Assembly: GCA_018907035.1 (NCBI GenBank) | Contig: JACCIC010000004.1 | Span: 3,280,001-3,344,000, forward strand | Direction of reading: 5' to 3' | Length of the DNA: 64,000 nucleotides | Source: Sycobia sp. Sy_11 | Lineage: Eukaryota > Arthropoda > Insecta > Hymenoptera > Epichrysomallidae | Notes under the pieces: model-generated | Told to the model about the DNA's origin: nothing | Databases searched by the model: none | The model's input: the letters and a program-made list of their open reading frames with translations, nothing else | Translations under genes and position numbers: made by a program | Part shown: positions 24,560 to 35,914 of the stretch, one piece after another | Layout: every line of letters begins with the position of its first letter | Numbering within the stretch: position 1 is the first letter of the stretch

Positions 24560-25152
24560 AGAGAATTTTAGCAGGGAATGGTCAGAGTGTTTCCACATCC
24601 TCCACCCTCCATTCGCTAATTAAGTTGGAGCTACGTGGAGCAGAGAGTTATATCAATAACCTGCTCCCCTAGCCTATTTCGGAAAGTGGGAGTGTCGCCC
24701 TCATTGAGTATCTCTAGCTCTGCACCTGGCAGATACTCTAGTAGTTTAGCACCCCTCTCGTTCGTGTCAGTACTACCCCACACCCGGTGGTGCAAGATTG
24801 CGTCAAATTCTAGGACTAGTGGAAGGTTGCTAAGCATATAATGTTCCACCAGTCTCCAGACTTCCCCAGTCCGATTCCCTTTATCTCCACAGAAACCATC
24901 TCCAGTACAGAGGCCGAGCCACGGCACAGCACTTACACCGCTTATCAGAATACAGGCACTAGGCCTTAGCGCCTCTGGATCTCTATTACACGTGACCCCC
25001 GACTCTAGCCCCCTTATCGCAACCTTCACTATCCAAGGTTCTTGGATATTTGTTATGCGTGTGTGCACCCCCGTCAAACTCCTCTGCATAATGGTAGAAT
25101 CTTTGCAGTGGTGCAAGTTAATTGGGAGGACTAAGATACTCGATTGAGCCAT
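24560..25152 (-). pseudogene. LINE APE-type endonuclease, mostly open
   Basis: The open frame from 25152 begins with SILVLPINLHHCKDST and has the IQEPW(I) motif with the conserved glutamate. It continues with ALRPSACILI, then HHRVWGSTDTNERGAKLLEY and TPTFRNRLGEQVIDITLCST. In another frame near 24575 comes SDHSLLKFSL, the SDH motif. The strand-nicking residues E, D and H of this family can be traced. The GDANA-type asparagine motif is damaged (EFDAILHH). Confidence 0.78.
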
Positions 25153-25323
25153 TTATGTCTCCATCGTAACCTCATCCTCAGCATTGTCCGCAGACACCTG
25201 TTTCTCACGCTAGCTCACTTTAAAAGTGATACTGCTCATGAAGTACCAGGGCCTGTGGTCAAGAGCCGCCAGCAAGTCAACGTGCGATTCCGGGATGGCC
25301 AGCAGTTTGCCTTTAAAGTATAT

Positions 25324-27050
25324 TTATGCCTCTCCAGTCGTTCGAAAAGGATTGACCGGGGAGCCCGTATCAATTGGCGCACTGTACACTATCTTCGAAA
25401 TTACCTCGAGAAATGATGAAAATATTTCCGTGGTAATGGGCATCTCCCGATAAAACTCATGCATCACGACACATGTCAAGGGGTTTGACCTTTGGGCGTC
25501 CAAGTGGATCCCAACACCCGCCAGCTTTCCCTCTGAGGGGAGCAAACGCTAGACATTGAGCCGGTACCACTGCTGCCCCTTCCTTAGGTTTTTTGAGTTC
25601 TCTAGAGGCCAAGTGTTGGGTCTTATGAGACTCATATCGCCTCTTATCTCCCACCTTGAGCGGTGCAGCAGAGCCTGAGTCATCAGACCCAGTAGCTCTA
25701 CGCTGCCGGAATCACCGCCTCCTGGCTACACCGCACAGCCTCTTTTTGCCTGCGGATTTGTTATCCCCATTCTTTTTGGCCTGGATTCTAGAGATCACAA
25801 CCATTCTCGGCTTAGTTCCTGGAGCTGGGTCTACCTTGGTCTCCTGGCGAGTTGTCGTATTTGAGGGATACGGAGGCAATACTGGCCCCGGGCCTCACCT
25901 TTCATTTCAAGATTCTTCTTCAATGGTATTTTTTCCATTTTGATACCACGAGTGGTTAGGGAAGTACTAACCACCGGCACAGAGGTTCGGGTATGCCGGT
26001 TATGCTAATTACTTGGGGAGGTGACCCGGGGTCCCCGAGGCATTGTTAGAGAGCGCTACTACCCCAGCGGCCAAGTTAGTGCCCTCGGAACGATAGCTCC
26101 CACCTTGGGATCGGGGTTGGACTTAATACCCTTTCTGCCTCATTCCGGATGAAATGGCGGTTGTCTGTAGCGTCTGAAGCATCCGCATAGCCTTTCTCGA
26201 GAGCCCCGAGGCTTAACTCTAGTGGTAGGAGAGGTCCAAGCGGGTCCCGCTGAGGTAGTTACTTTTGGAGCCCGAGAGGCGCTTTTCAATTTCACCACCA
26301 TGCCCCGCCCAAACGCTGAGCCTCCCGTCTCCCACAGTCATTTCCGGGTCTGCCGCCCAGAACCCCCAGACGAGCCCCCACACCGGCCCATAGGGCATAC
26401 GAGAAAGTGATAAGCCCCGGTAAATGTGCCTAGCTATTAACTTCAAATTAGTTATTGATGTATCATTCGGGAATGCGAGTCACTGTTTGATAGTACCCCT
26501 GACCATTTGCCCACTTTATCTAATTTCTTTGCTATAAATAGTAGGGTAAACAACCTTTGTCGACACTTTAATGGAGCTTTGGTCAGCAAATGTCTTTGCT
26601 TACATCGAGAATGTGGATTTTATATTATTGCGCCTTTTTCAGAAATCTTATCGATGATTGATTTTTCTAATGACAACTTTACTTTATTCTTGTCGACCTC
26701 CTCGTATTCAGTTATAATTTCACGATTAGACATTTCTTCTAAGAATAATTAGACTGTATACTTTGACCTATTGTATCAATGATCTTAATGTTTTGTTCCA
26801 AAAGTTTAGAATATTCTTATAGTTACTGATTTGTCTTTTCTTCGCATTGACGAGCCTAATTAAAAGTTTTCCAAGCTTTCGTTAATAGTGTTCATAGTAG
26901 CAATCTCTTCGTCTTCAGTCACATATCTTGAAGAAATAGCCGTATTGTTTTAAACTACAATCTTATAGCTATCACTATTTCACCGAATTCTGTTAGAGTT
27001 ACCATTTGTTGACTGAGAAGGAACTTATTATGACGAGGGTGAAACAATCA
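25324..27050 (-). pseudogene. LINE ORF1 (gag-like) remnant
   Basis: Frames on the minus strand include TCVVMHEFYREMPITTEIFS at about 25420-25480 and, farther up, DKNKVKLSLEKSIIDKISEK at about 26640-26700. No zinc knuckle is clear. The assignment rests on its position just upstream of the endonuclease and on continuous but broken coding-like sequence. Confidence 0.4.
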
Positions 27051-27295
27051 GTTACGAGGACTTTTTAAAATAAGTAACATGATATAACCATTAATATTGC
27101 AACATATAAAATAAAATACAAACGCTAAAATATTATTGTAGAAAACTACAATTAGATTGACCCATCATAAGCGTTCAAAAACATTTGAGAACAAATCTTC
27201 CCCGCACACCCCCACTTACATCCTATTACTTTTTTCTTTTTTTTTATTTATGCAGTTTTAATCTCTTAACAGAGATTATTTTGCCACAAAGCTTT

Positions 27296-27298
<3 letters not shown>

Positions 27299-27374
<76 letters not shown>

Positions 27375-27380
27375 CTATAT
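27299..27380. repeat. (AC)n plus (AT)n microsatellite at a LINE 3' end
   Basis: About 32 AC units followed by (AT)n. On the minus strand it directly follows the LINE that ends near 27381, so it may have grown from that element's 3' tail. Confidence 0.9.
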
Positions 27381-27399
27381 ATAAGTTTACTATTATAAT

Positions 27400-28155
27400 T
27401 TCAGATTACAATTTTTGAAAAAAGTGTGTATAGTTTTATAGATAATATTCGTCGGCATTGAGAATAATATTTCAATTAATACAGGAAGTACAACATTTAA
27501 TTTATGCAATTTTTCAATTAACAATATTCGTTGTTGATCATATAACCGGCACTGCCAGAAAATATGATTTAGGTCTTGTTTTCCGTTTCCACATTGACAT
27601 TCAGGACTAGATACTATGTGTTCGCGCGAGTGAGAAGGCCAGATTGTAATTGCCCGATCGGCATCGATTAATCATGCTCACTATTTGTCGACTAAGATTT
27701 AATTTAGAGAACCACGGCTTCCTGCATTTAGTTACATATTTAGTGAAGTATTCGGCTCCCTTACTTGGATTTTCCTCTACAACTCTGTTACAGGTATTTT
27801 TTGATGCTTTCGTTTTGTACTATTGTTGCAGATCAGTGTACGAAATTTTTAAATTAGCCGTTGGCTCACTTTGCGCTGCTTTTTTAGCTAACATATCAGT
27901 TATCTCATTTCCTTTGATTCCAATGTGAGATGGCACCCAGAAAATTTTTATTTCGCTATTGTTTGGTGTGTTATGAAAGTAAAAATCATACTTTTTTATT
28001 TCTAGTATGTATGAATTATTTTTAATACTAAGATATGGGCTTTTTAATTTATTTAATGCGTTAAGCGAATCTTTAAAAACGTATACGTTTCTGTCAAAGG
28101 TATTTAGTGCGATATCTACTGCGCTACTTAGCGCTATACATTCTGCAGTATACAC
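27400..28155 (-). pseudogene. LINE RNase H domain and C-terminal zinc knuckle
   Basis: The frame from 28155 shows YTAECIALSSAVDIAL (Glu), YVFKDSLNALNKLKS (Asp) and IFWVPSHIGIKGNEITDMLAKKA (His and Asp), a well-kept RNase H. Farther down at about 27520-27610 the strand reads CQCGNGKQDLNHIFWQCRLY, the CCHC knuckle that ends I/Jockey-type ORF2 proteins. A frameshift separates the two. Confidence 0.88.
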
Positions 28156-29191
28156 TGAAGCGAAATTAAATGTACTTTTTGTTATAGTTTTTTATAACTC
28201 AGGGCAATAATACGCACTTCTTACTGATACATTATTTTCCGATTTGCTCCCGTCTTTCTAGATGGCGTAGGCAGAATTTCTAGAAATTATATCGTCAATT
28301 TTTTTATTTGGATTTCTTTCTTTTGACAATATTTTTCCAAATTCTATATCAATGTTCATGTGATTTGCTAGGATTTCATAATTATACGTGTACACGGGAA
28401 TCTTGCGCTTGTATATATGTTTCTTTCAAAGTCTTGCTCTACTAAACACTGTAATAATATAGAGCGAAATTTAATTTTACTAGAAGTATTTCCAAGCGAT
28501 ATTTTAATTCTTGTCATTGTTTTATATATTTGTAGTTTACTGTTTGTCTAGATTTTGCTCAGATAAGTTTCGCATAAGAAAGTAGTTCTATCTTTAATAT
28601 ATTGTAGTTTTGATTCTGCGGTTAATATATTAGTAGAAATGCTATTTCTGCACACTAAGACAAGTCTAATAGGGGAATATTGTATTTTTTCCAAAATTTC
28701 TATTTTACTTGTGCAACTAGCGAAGTAAATAAAATAACTATAGTCTAAAATCGACCTAATTAAACTCTTGTACAGAATAAGTAATGTATTGGCATCTGAA
28801 CCCCACCAACTACTTCGCAAAAATTGTATAACATTGAGTGCTCTTAAGTATTTTTTCCTTACTGCTTTGATCTGCTCATGGAAATTGCCTTTATAGTCAA
28901 ATATTACTCCTAGAAACCGGACATTTTCACTAGATCTTATACGTGTTTTATTTACATCTATGCTTGTTTCTCCTGGTTTAAGATTACGTTTATTAAAGTG
29001 AATAAATGCCGTTTTTTCTGGAGATAAATCAAGGCCTAAATTATTTAAATTACCGTGAAGTATGTTTATAGATTTTTCTAGAAGTATTTTACTTGATTTT
29101 GGTGATGCTTCTATTGCAGTAAAGAGCAATGTCATCTGCGAATTGCGAGATAGTGACACTTTTAGGTAGCCCCTCAGTTATATTGCTTATA

Positions 29192-30470
29192 TTGGGTGTA
29201 CAAATAAGTTTCCGCTGTATTTTTTTAAAAGAAATAAGAAGTTATTGTAAAACAAGGTACAAATAATGTCATTCAAAATATTGTCGATCACTTTCTACTA
29301 CTTTTGACCATCTTTCGGGCAGCAAGTGGATACTCCGTCTAATAAATTCTTCGTCTTTTGAGGCGATCCACGTATCGACCCATTTCTTTAATTTCTCGTA
29401 AGAAGTGAAGTGCTGCTCAGCCAGACCATGAGTCATCGACCGGAATAGGTGGTAGTCTGAAGGAGCAATGTCTGGTGAATACGGCGGGTGGGATAGGACG
29501 TCCAAATTCAGTGTTTCTAACGTTCCCTTTACGATTTTTGCAGGATGTGGCCGATCGTTGTCATGCTGAAAAAAGACTTTATCGTGCCTTTTGGCATATT
29601 GTGGACGTTTAATCTTCAATGCTCAGCTCAATTGCATCAGCTGTTGTTGGTAACATTCCCCGGTCACGGTCTGATTATATTGGAGTAGTTCGTAATAGAT
29701 TACTCCAAGCTGATCCCACCAAATGCACAGCATTAGCTTTTTGCCATGAATGTTCGGCTTGGCCATCGAAGTAGAGGCATGTCCGGGCTTACCCCATGAC
29801 TTCCTGCGGTTTGCGTTGTCGTAATGAATCCAGTTTTCGTTTCCCATCACGGCTCGATGTAGAAATCCTTTGCGATTTTTCCCTTTGAGCAATTGTTCGC
29901 AAGCGAATAAGCGACGCTCGACATCTGTTAGCTTCAGTTCGTAAAGAACCCAATTTCCTTGCTTTGGGACCATATCCAGGGTTTTGAGACGTTGTGAAAA
30001 AGCTGGCCGAGTTACCCATAACTCTTGTGCAAGTTCTTCTTGCGTTTGGCACGGATCTTCCTCCAGTAAAGCTTCCAATTCTGTGTCACCATACACTTTG
30101 GTCCTTCCACTGCGTGTTTTGTCCTCCACGTCAAAATCACCATGTTTAAATTTTTGAAAACACCGCCGACAATTTCTCTCACTCAAATTAACATTTATCT
30201 ATGAGTAACCGATGTGCTTCAGCTGCAGATTGCTTTAAATAAAAGAAGTAAATTAACAATTCCCGCAAATGACGATTACTTGGCTCAAAACTTGACATCT
30301 TAACACGATAAAAACTAAGTAATGCTAGCAAAAACTCAGAGGTATTAAAAGCTTATACTGTTTCCAAATATCAATATATACTTTACGACTTTTTACAGCT
30401 AACAATTTCGATGTTACCTTATCGGTGACGCCATGTTATCAAAACGGCAGAAACTTATTTGTACACTTAA
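29192..30470 (-). mobile_element. mariner element, copy 4, inserted in a LINE
   Basis: The element is 1279 bp, flanked by TA at 29190-29191 and 30471-30472. Its ends are TTGGGTGTACAAATAAGTTTC and, inverted, TTAAGTGTACAAATAAGTTTC. The LINE reading frame resumes on the other side, which fixes the order of events: the LINE was there first. Confidence 0.95.
29269..30298 (-). pseudogene. mariner DD34D transposase with few lesions
   Basis: The start at 30298 reads MSSFEPSNRHLREL. A frame break near 30190-30210 is followed by CRRCFQKFKHGDFDVEDKTR. WVLYELKL and AVMGNENWIH follow, where the catalytic Asp of the TGDEKW motif is replaced by Asn. One TGA near 29621 interrupts the frame, and the rest is open: FQHDNDRPHPA and PPYSPDIAPSDYHLF (second and third Asp), ending SDRQYFE. 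Confidence 0.9.
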
Positions 30471-31190
30471 TATATATGTTATATTGAAAAGGACTCAGCA
30501 CTGCACCTTCTGGCACTTCTTTGTGTGTAATTCTCGGTGTTTTGTACGTACTCTCTGCGTAAATGTACCTTTCAAATATTAAATGTTTTACAAATTTTAT
30601 TAAATTTAATGGGCAGTCTATTTTAGACAACTTTTCTAATAAAATCTCTGAGTTTACATTATGGAATGTACTCTTAGCATCCAAAAATGTAGCGAATAGA
30701 TCTTTTTTTTACTAAAAGATTCCTCTATATCGAGCGATAGGTTAGTTAGATTATCTATTGTCGACTGTCTTGTTTGAAAACCTGATTGGCTTGGTGGTAG
30801 TAGGTCATTATATTCTATGTACCAGTTTAATTTGTTTTTTACTATTATTTCTAAGATTTTACATGTAAATGAAGTTAGTGCGATGGGCCTGACGTTTACA
30901 CCATCTGATTTACTAATAAAGTGTACGTAAGATTCTCGCCATTGTTGAGGGTAGTCTCTGGTATGGTACATTTCTTTTATAATATCTAATAAAATAAGCT
31001 TGTATTTAATTGAAAGCTTTTTTAGTGTAGAATAGTTAATTCCCTCTATTCCTGGTGATGAGCGTTCATTTGTAGATTTAAGTAAATTCAGTATAGTTAA
31101 ATTCTGTTAAGAAATTCGTTATTGCAACAAACTGGTATTGTTTCGGGGTCTATTTTATACCATAGATACACAATGTCTAGGCATACAGTT

Positions 31191-32229
31191 TCACATCGGG
31201 TATGAGAAATAACGACTAAGAAACTGCATTACAAATATTCGAATTCTAACCTGGAATCATAGTACTAGACCACAGTGCTCCTAAAAACTTAGGACTAGAA
31301 GTGTAAATACATATATCAATGCAGTATATATATTGACGCTGTTTGCATACATAGAAGTGTATCGTTCGGATCTCTTCTTCGATGTCTCTACACTGGCTCA
31401 CTAACCTACATACTATATTTCTTGCAACCTGATTTAATTTTTTTATGTATACTGTTCACTTTTTTAAGGAGATACTATTGATTTTTTGATCGAAGGTAAA
31501 AAAATTATGAAACTTGACACATTATTAGACTTTATAATAGTATAAAAATAATTCTATATTATACAATAACTGGAAGAGAAAAAAAGAAATGGAGTAAAAA
31601 AGTGTACTCTACGATTAATGTTTGTAAATACAATGAGGATTTGTAAGAAAATAATACACTAGATTTTATGATCTATATACCAGAAGGTTATCTCCAAGAA
31701 CCATATATAAAAATTTGACATTTTTAAGGATGCAAGGGCTACAAAGAATTAGGTATCTAATCTTGCAAGATAAATTGACCACAATATAATAATAACAATT
31801 TCTGAAGGATAACTTTAGCTCCAAGCAATGTTCATATTTCAGTATTTAAGATGATAAATTCCTGCATAAGAGCTTGAAAAGAAAATCGTCTTTTCTTGCT
31901 CTTTCTTTCGGTTAATAATGGAACTAGATCATTCAATCTTATTGAAAGATGTCTCCGCGATATAACAATAACAATCCAGTTACTATTTGGAGTACATATT
32001 TACATTAAACAATTATTAATTTACCAATTATGTACTTCTTTATTTGTATAAAATACTATAGTTTAGACAGTTGTAGATTTGATTGCCACAGGTAACTTTT
32101 TTAATAGGTTTAAATAAAGCTTATACAAAATGTACTTTGTACAAACTTAAAACATTATGAATCTAGATTTTATAACCTAAAAGAATGATATATTTGTTTA
32201 AACTTAAAAAATGAATATATATATATATA

Positions 32230-32276
<47 letters not shown>

Positions 32277-32400
32277 ACGGCACTTCTGGGTTACGTCCCT
32301 GAGAAAATTATTTATTGTGTCGGCCCGGAAGTTGGAGCTAACAGAGGTGTAGATTCCTCAATGGGTTACTTTAATCTTTAGTTGTTTACTGGATGTCAAA
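31191..32400. other. AT-rich intergenic sequence with (AT)n
   Basis: No gene is seen. A long (AT)n tract covers 32215-32273. Confidence 0.5.
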
Positions 32401-33430
32401 AATTTTGCAGCATTATATGATTCTGCCAAGTTTTTAGTCAAATAAACGTCATTTAGGGAAAGCGCTATTTCAATTTTTTAATATGAAAAAAGAGTGGCTC
32501 AAGCTTATCGATTGCTTTTGAAAACTTATGGGGCGAAATATATTGAAGAATGGACGTGCGGAGAATGGTTCGAATGATTCGAAGGTGGCGATTTTGAATT
32601 TGAAAACAAAGATCACTCTGAAAAGCCGAAAAATTCTGGAGACGAAGAATTAAATACTTTGTTTGATGAGGATCCGTGTCATATTCAAAAAGCACTTGCT
32701 GTTTCATTGGGCGTCACACAGGCCGTTTACCTGGCCGCATAGGATTAGGATTCATTCAAAAGTTTGAAAACTAGGTTCTGTATGAATTGAAACCGGGAGC
32801 GGTCGAACAGCGATTTTGGATGTCCGAAAGTTTGTTCCAGTGGTATCAAAATAAATCGTTTTTGCATAGTATTCTCACTTCTGATGAAAAACGGATTTAT
32901 TATGATAACACTAAATATAAAAAATTGTATATAAAGGCCGGCGAGCCCGCTCAATTGACCCCGAAACGATGTATTCACGTAAATAACGTCATGCTCTGTA
33001 TGTGGTGGGATCAAAAGGGTGCCGTAAACTACGAATTGCCTCCAAGTGGTCAAACCATATAAGGACCACTGTATCGAACCCAATTTTATTGTTTGAAGCG
33101 AGGATTATAGGAAAAACAGTCAAAATATGAGAACAGGCATGAGTCCGTCTTAACGCTCGGTTACATGTTGCGGCTTAGGTCAAAAATTATTTGAACAATA
33201 GTGGTCGGACAATTTTCTCGCACCCACCTTACAATCCAGATTTGGCACTATCTGACTACCACTTGTTTCAACCAATGCAAACACTCTTACAAGAATACGC
33301 TTCAATTCAGTAGAAGAAATAAAAATTGGCTCGATACGTAATTAGGCGCGAAAGACGAGTAGTATTTTTGCGTCCGGAATTCATAAATTACTAGAAAGAT
33401 GGGAATAAGTTATAGCTTTCGATGACTTTG
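32400..33430 (+). mobile_element. mariner element, copy 5, strongly decayed
   Basis: On the plus strand, in several frames: HLGKALFQFFNMKK (about 32446-32490), AQAYRLLLKTYGAKYIEEW, LFDEDPCHIQKALAVSLGVT, then an open stretch (32787-33062) with ERRFWMSESLF-like residues, SDEKRIYYDN, NVMLCMWWDQKGAVNYELPP and GQTI. PPYNPDLALSDYHLF lies near 33220-33275. This is the full order of a mariner transposase. The terminal repeats are not clear. Confidence 0.82.
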
Positions 33431-33512
33431 TATAAAGGATATTTAACCATGTTTTCAGAATAAATCTTCACAATTTGTATACTTACATGTATACCTAAGT
33501 ACCTAAGTATAC

Positions 33513-33514
<2 letters not shown>

Positions 33515-33562
<48 letters not shown>
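33515..33562. repeat. (AT)n microsatellite
   Basis: A tract of TA units, continuous to 33562. Confidence 0.97.
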
Positions 33563-33566
<4 letters not shown>

Positions 33567-34007
33567 GCATGTATTGTATGTGAACGAATGCGTGCGCAGG
33601 TCGTCGGCTGATCGAAAAGGTACCACTAGGCGTGTTGGGAGACGATCGGCGGAAACCTGAGGAAAAATGTCCCATTAAGCAGATCGCGACAGGTTAGCGT
33701 TACGAAGGTATCGAGCCGAGTGCATGAGCGATGGTAGACAGATTGATCGTGAGGACGATAGAGTAAACATCCGAGTGCGTGTGCGCAGGTCATATAAATA
33801 TATCTATATATATAAATGAATGTATGTGTGTTTTTTTGTCCTGGATAAACTCCGAAACTACTGAACCGATCGCTTTTAAAATTTAACCACGTCTTCTAAA
33901 CAGTCAGGAATAGGTCATAGGCTTTTTTTTTGCAAATTTGAAAAAAATATAAAAAATTGGCAAATTATGTAATTACTTTACCAACGATTTGTAATGTATA
34001 TACTATA

Positions 34008-34047
<40 letters not shown>
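34008..34047. repeat. (AC)n microsatellite inside the Helitron
   Basis: About 20 AC units. Confidence 0.97.
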
Positions 34048-34049
<2 letters not shown>

Positions 34050-34257
34050 GTATTATCACTTCTGCATAAATAGACAATATCCATCGTCTGCTTAAAAAAT
34101 ATACTATTCGCATACCACTGCTTGAATTTCAGTTGGCATCACTACGAAAATATTCACGGTATTTAATTGAAAAAACGGAAATAAACGAAATATGTATATA
34201 TAGTATATATATTATATTACACATATTATATATACACATTTTAAATATGGTTTTTAT

Positions 34258-35165
34258 TGAGAAATTTTGTATTAGTGTGTACGGGCGGTTGATTTCGATA
34301 TCGCGTTGCTTCAAGACGATTTCTATAGGCAGTGGTGTGTTCGAATGATAGAATGCAATGTCCAGGTGTATCTAGGCGATTTCTACGGGGAATATTGTAT
34401 TTAGTTGATAGAAAACGACGTCCAAGTATGAGAAAATCAACTTCTATGGGAAGATTCGTGTATGGACGGTAAAATACGATATCTAGGTCTTTGAGAACGA
34501 CTTCTACGGGGAGTATCGTGTTTAGTCGTTAGGAAGCGATGCTAGCTTTCTCGGGACGACTTCTAGTGGGAGTATCGTGTTTAGTTGGTAGAAAACGATG
34601 TTTAGGTACGTCCGGACGACTTCTATGGAGAGTACCGTGTTTATTTGGTAGAAGACGATGTCCAGGCATGACGGGACGATTTCCACAGGGAATTTCGTGT
34701 TCGGACAGTAAAAGACGATGTCCCGATGTCTCTGAACGAATTCTATGGGGAGTTTCGTGTTTGGATAGTGGGATAAGATGTCCAAGCACTTCGGAACGAC
34801 TTCTACGGGGAATTTCGTATTCGGACGGTAGAAAACGATGTCCAGGTAGGACGGGACAACTTCTATGGGGAGTTTCGTGTTTGGATAGTGGGGTCAGATG
34901 TCGGGATGTTTTGGAAGAACTTCGACGGGGAGTGTTTCAGATAATTCTATAAAGAGATTCATTTTCTATCGTTCGAATACGCACACTCTCGGTAAAAGTC
35001 GTCCCGTGATACCTGGACATCATATTCTACCTCCCCAACACAAAACTCTCTATAGCAATCGTCCCGAGACATTTCCTATAGTCCGAACATGATACTCTCT
35101 GTAAACGTTGTCTCGAGACACTTGGGCATCTTTTTCTACCGCTCCAACTCGAAAATGCAATTTTT
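34258..35165. repeat. 60-bp minisatellite with an inverted block
   Basis: From about 34258 to 34945 there are about eleven diverged units of 60 bp, with common parts CGACTTCTA(C/T)GGGGAGT, (T)TTCGTGTT and ACGATGTCCAGG. From about 34965 to 35165 another three or so units run in the opposite orientation. Because 60 is a multiple of 3, long open frames exist on both strands with a 20-residue period; I do not regard them as genes. Confidence 0.92.
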
Positions 35166-35515
35166 CCCATAGAAGCCGTATTTAATATGCATATATCGAT
35201 GTATATTAAATACGGTTTATATACATTTATATTATATACATACTGTATATATAGAAGCGACGATAGGTAAATTACGGTCAATTATTTATAGTAATATGTA
35301 TAGAGTACTTTTTACTTAGATATTATTGAATTGCTTATGAAATCGGTTAAATTATTATCTCGGGTGAAGCCGAGACGGGGGATGCTAGTATATATATATT
35401 GCATTATCGAGTGCTGTCATTGTAAAGCGAAGTCGCATTCAGTAACTTAGAATATAATATCCAGTTTGCTTATAGTTAAAAGAGACTTATTTTATTATCC
35501 CGACACCAACATTCG

Positions 35516-35867
35516 TCCCAATATTTTCTACCTATAACATATATTTTACAATAAATTATCCAAAATGAATTTTATAATAAATAAATAAATAAATTTATTC
35601 GTTATTAATAATTATAAGGAATAGTATTTATTAACTCTGCTTAGGAGTTCCCACGATGAAATAACGTCCGCTTTCCACACACACAGGGTTGTGGGGAACG
35701 GATTCACGATAAATGGCGCCATAAATAAAGTATGGAAGCACCGTCTTACAGATAAATAAGAAGGTACCTCTTTTTGCGAAACAAGTAAGTGCACGGTAAT
35801 CTATATATTTCATATTCCACCTGTTTTATCTTCTTTCTTATGTACGTATACGATAGACTAACAGATA

Positions 35868-35914
<47 letters not shown>

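Larger units (their letters stand above)
22000..27050 (-). mobile_element. RNase H-bearing LINE (LOA/I-like), long decayed copy
   Basis: Minus-strand order is possible ORF1 (about 25324-27050), APE endonuclease (24560-25152), reverse transcriptase (23600-24500) and RNase H (22810-23500), then an unrecognised tail to about 22000. Endonuclease followed by reverse transcriptase and RNase H is the layout of the I, LOA and related clades; I cannot choose among them without a search. It has many stops and frameshifts. It is antisense to the two host genes. Confidence 0.8.
27381..31190 (-). mobile_element. I/Jockey-like LINE with RNase H, split by a mariner
   Basis: Minus-strand blocks are RT N-terminus (30471-31190), then a mariner (29192-30470), RT palm and thumb (28548-29191), RNase H (27820-28155) and a C-terminal CCHC knuckle (about 27400-27640). 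The two RT parts join sensibly across the mariner and one TA. The endonuclease and ORF1 are missing, so the copy is 5'-truncated, as is common for LINEs. Confidence 0.88.
28548..31190 (-). pseudogene. LINE reverse transcriptase in two blocks
   Basis: From the upstream side: SPGIEGINYSTLKKLSIKYK (about 31000-31060), PQQWRESYVHFISKSDG with VRPIALTSFTCKILE (about 30840-30940), and PEGAVLSPFQYNIYI next to the mariner. After the mariner comes SNITEGLPKSVTISQFADDI, with the catalytic FADD at 29131-29142. A one-base shift follows; LGLDLSPEKTAFIHFNKR and VRFLGVIFD continue to 28548. The mariner sits at the end of the PQG-SP motif block. Confidence 0.88.
33803..35388 (+). mobile_element. non-autonomous Helitron with internal minisatellite
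   Basis: It starts TCTATATATATAAATG after an A. It ends with a 6-bp hairpin TCTCGG-gtgaag-CCGAGA (35358-35375), then CGGGGGATGCTAG with the CTAG terminus at 35385-35388, before a T. The 5' TC, 3' hairpin, CTRR end and A/T insertion site are Helitron hallmarks. The 5' part holds AACTCCGAAACTACTGAACC, a sequence I associate with insect Helitron-type repeats. There is no Rep/helicase gene inside. Confidence 0.8.
33563..35515. repeat. possible solo long terminal repeat interrupted by a Helitron
   Basis: The two flanks of the Helitron (33563-33802 and 35389-35515) differ in composition from the surroundings and could be one unit of about 370 bp. TGTATTGTATGTGAACG is near its left, TATAAATAT just before the Helitron, GTAAAGCGAAGTCGCATTCAG after it, and CCCGACACCAACA at its right. 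No clear target duplication is seen. The call is speculative. Confidence 0.25.

Noticed and set aside
27185..27418. Thr/His-rich plus-strand frame
   Set aside because: Translation of the (AC)n microsatellite.
34522..34789. Minus-strand repetitive frames in the same array
   Set aside because: Same reason; period-driven frames without start context or homology.
34539..34952. Open plus-strand frame of 137 codons with 20-residue repeats (RCPG..GRLLWGVSCL type)
   Set aside because: It lies wholly in the 60-bp minisatellite. A repeat length divisible by three keeps frames open on both strands, so this is not evidence for a gene.
34258..35165. CRISPR-like array of regular repeats
   Set aside because: Units are contiguous and all parts vary together, with no repeat-spacer alternation; the context is eukaryotic.
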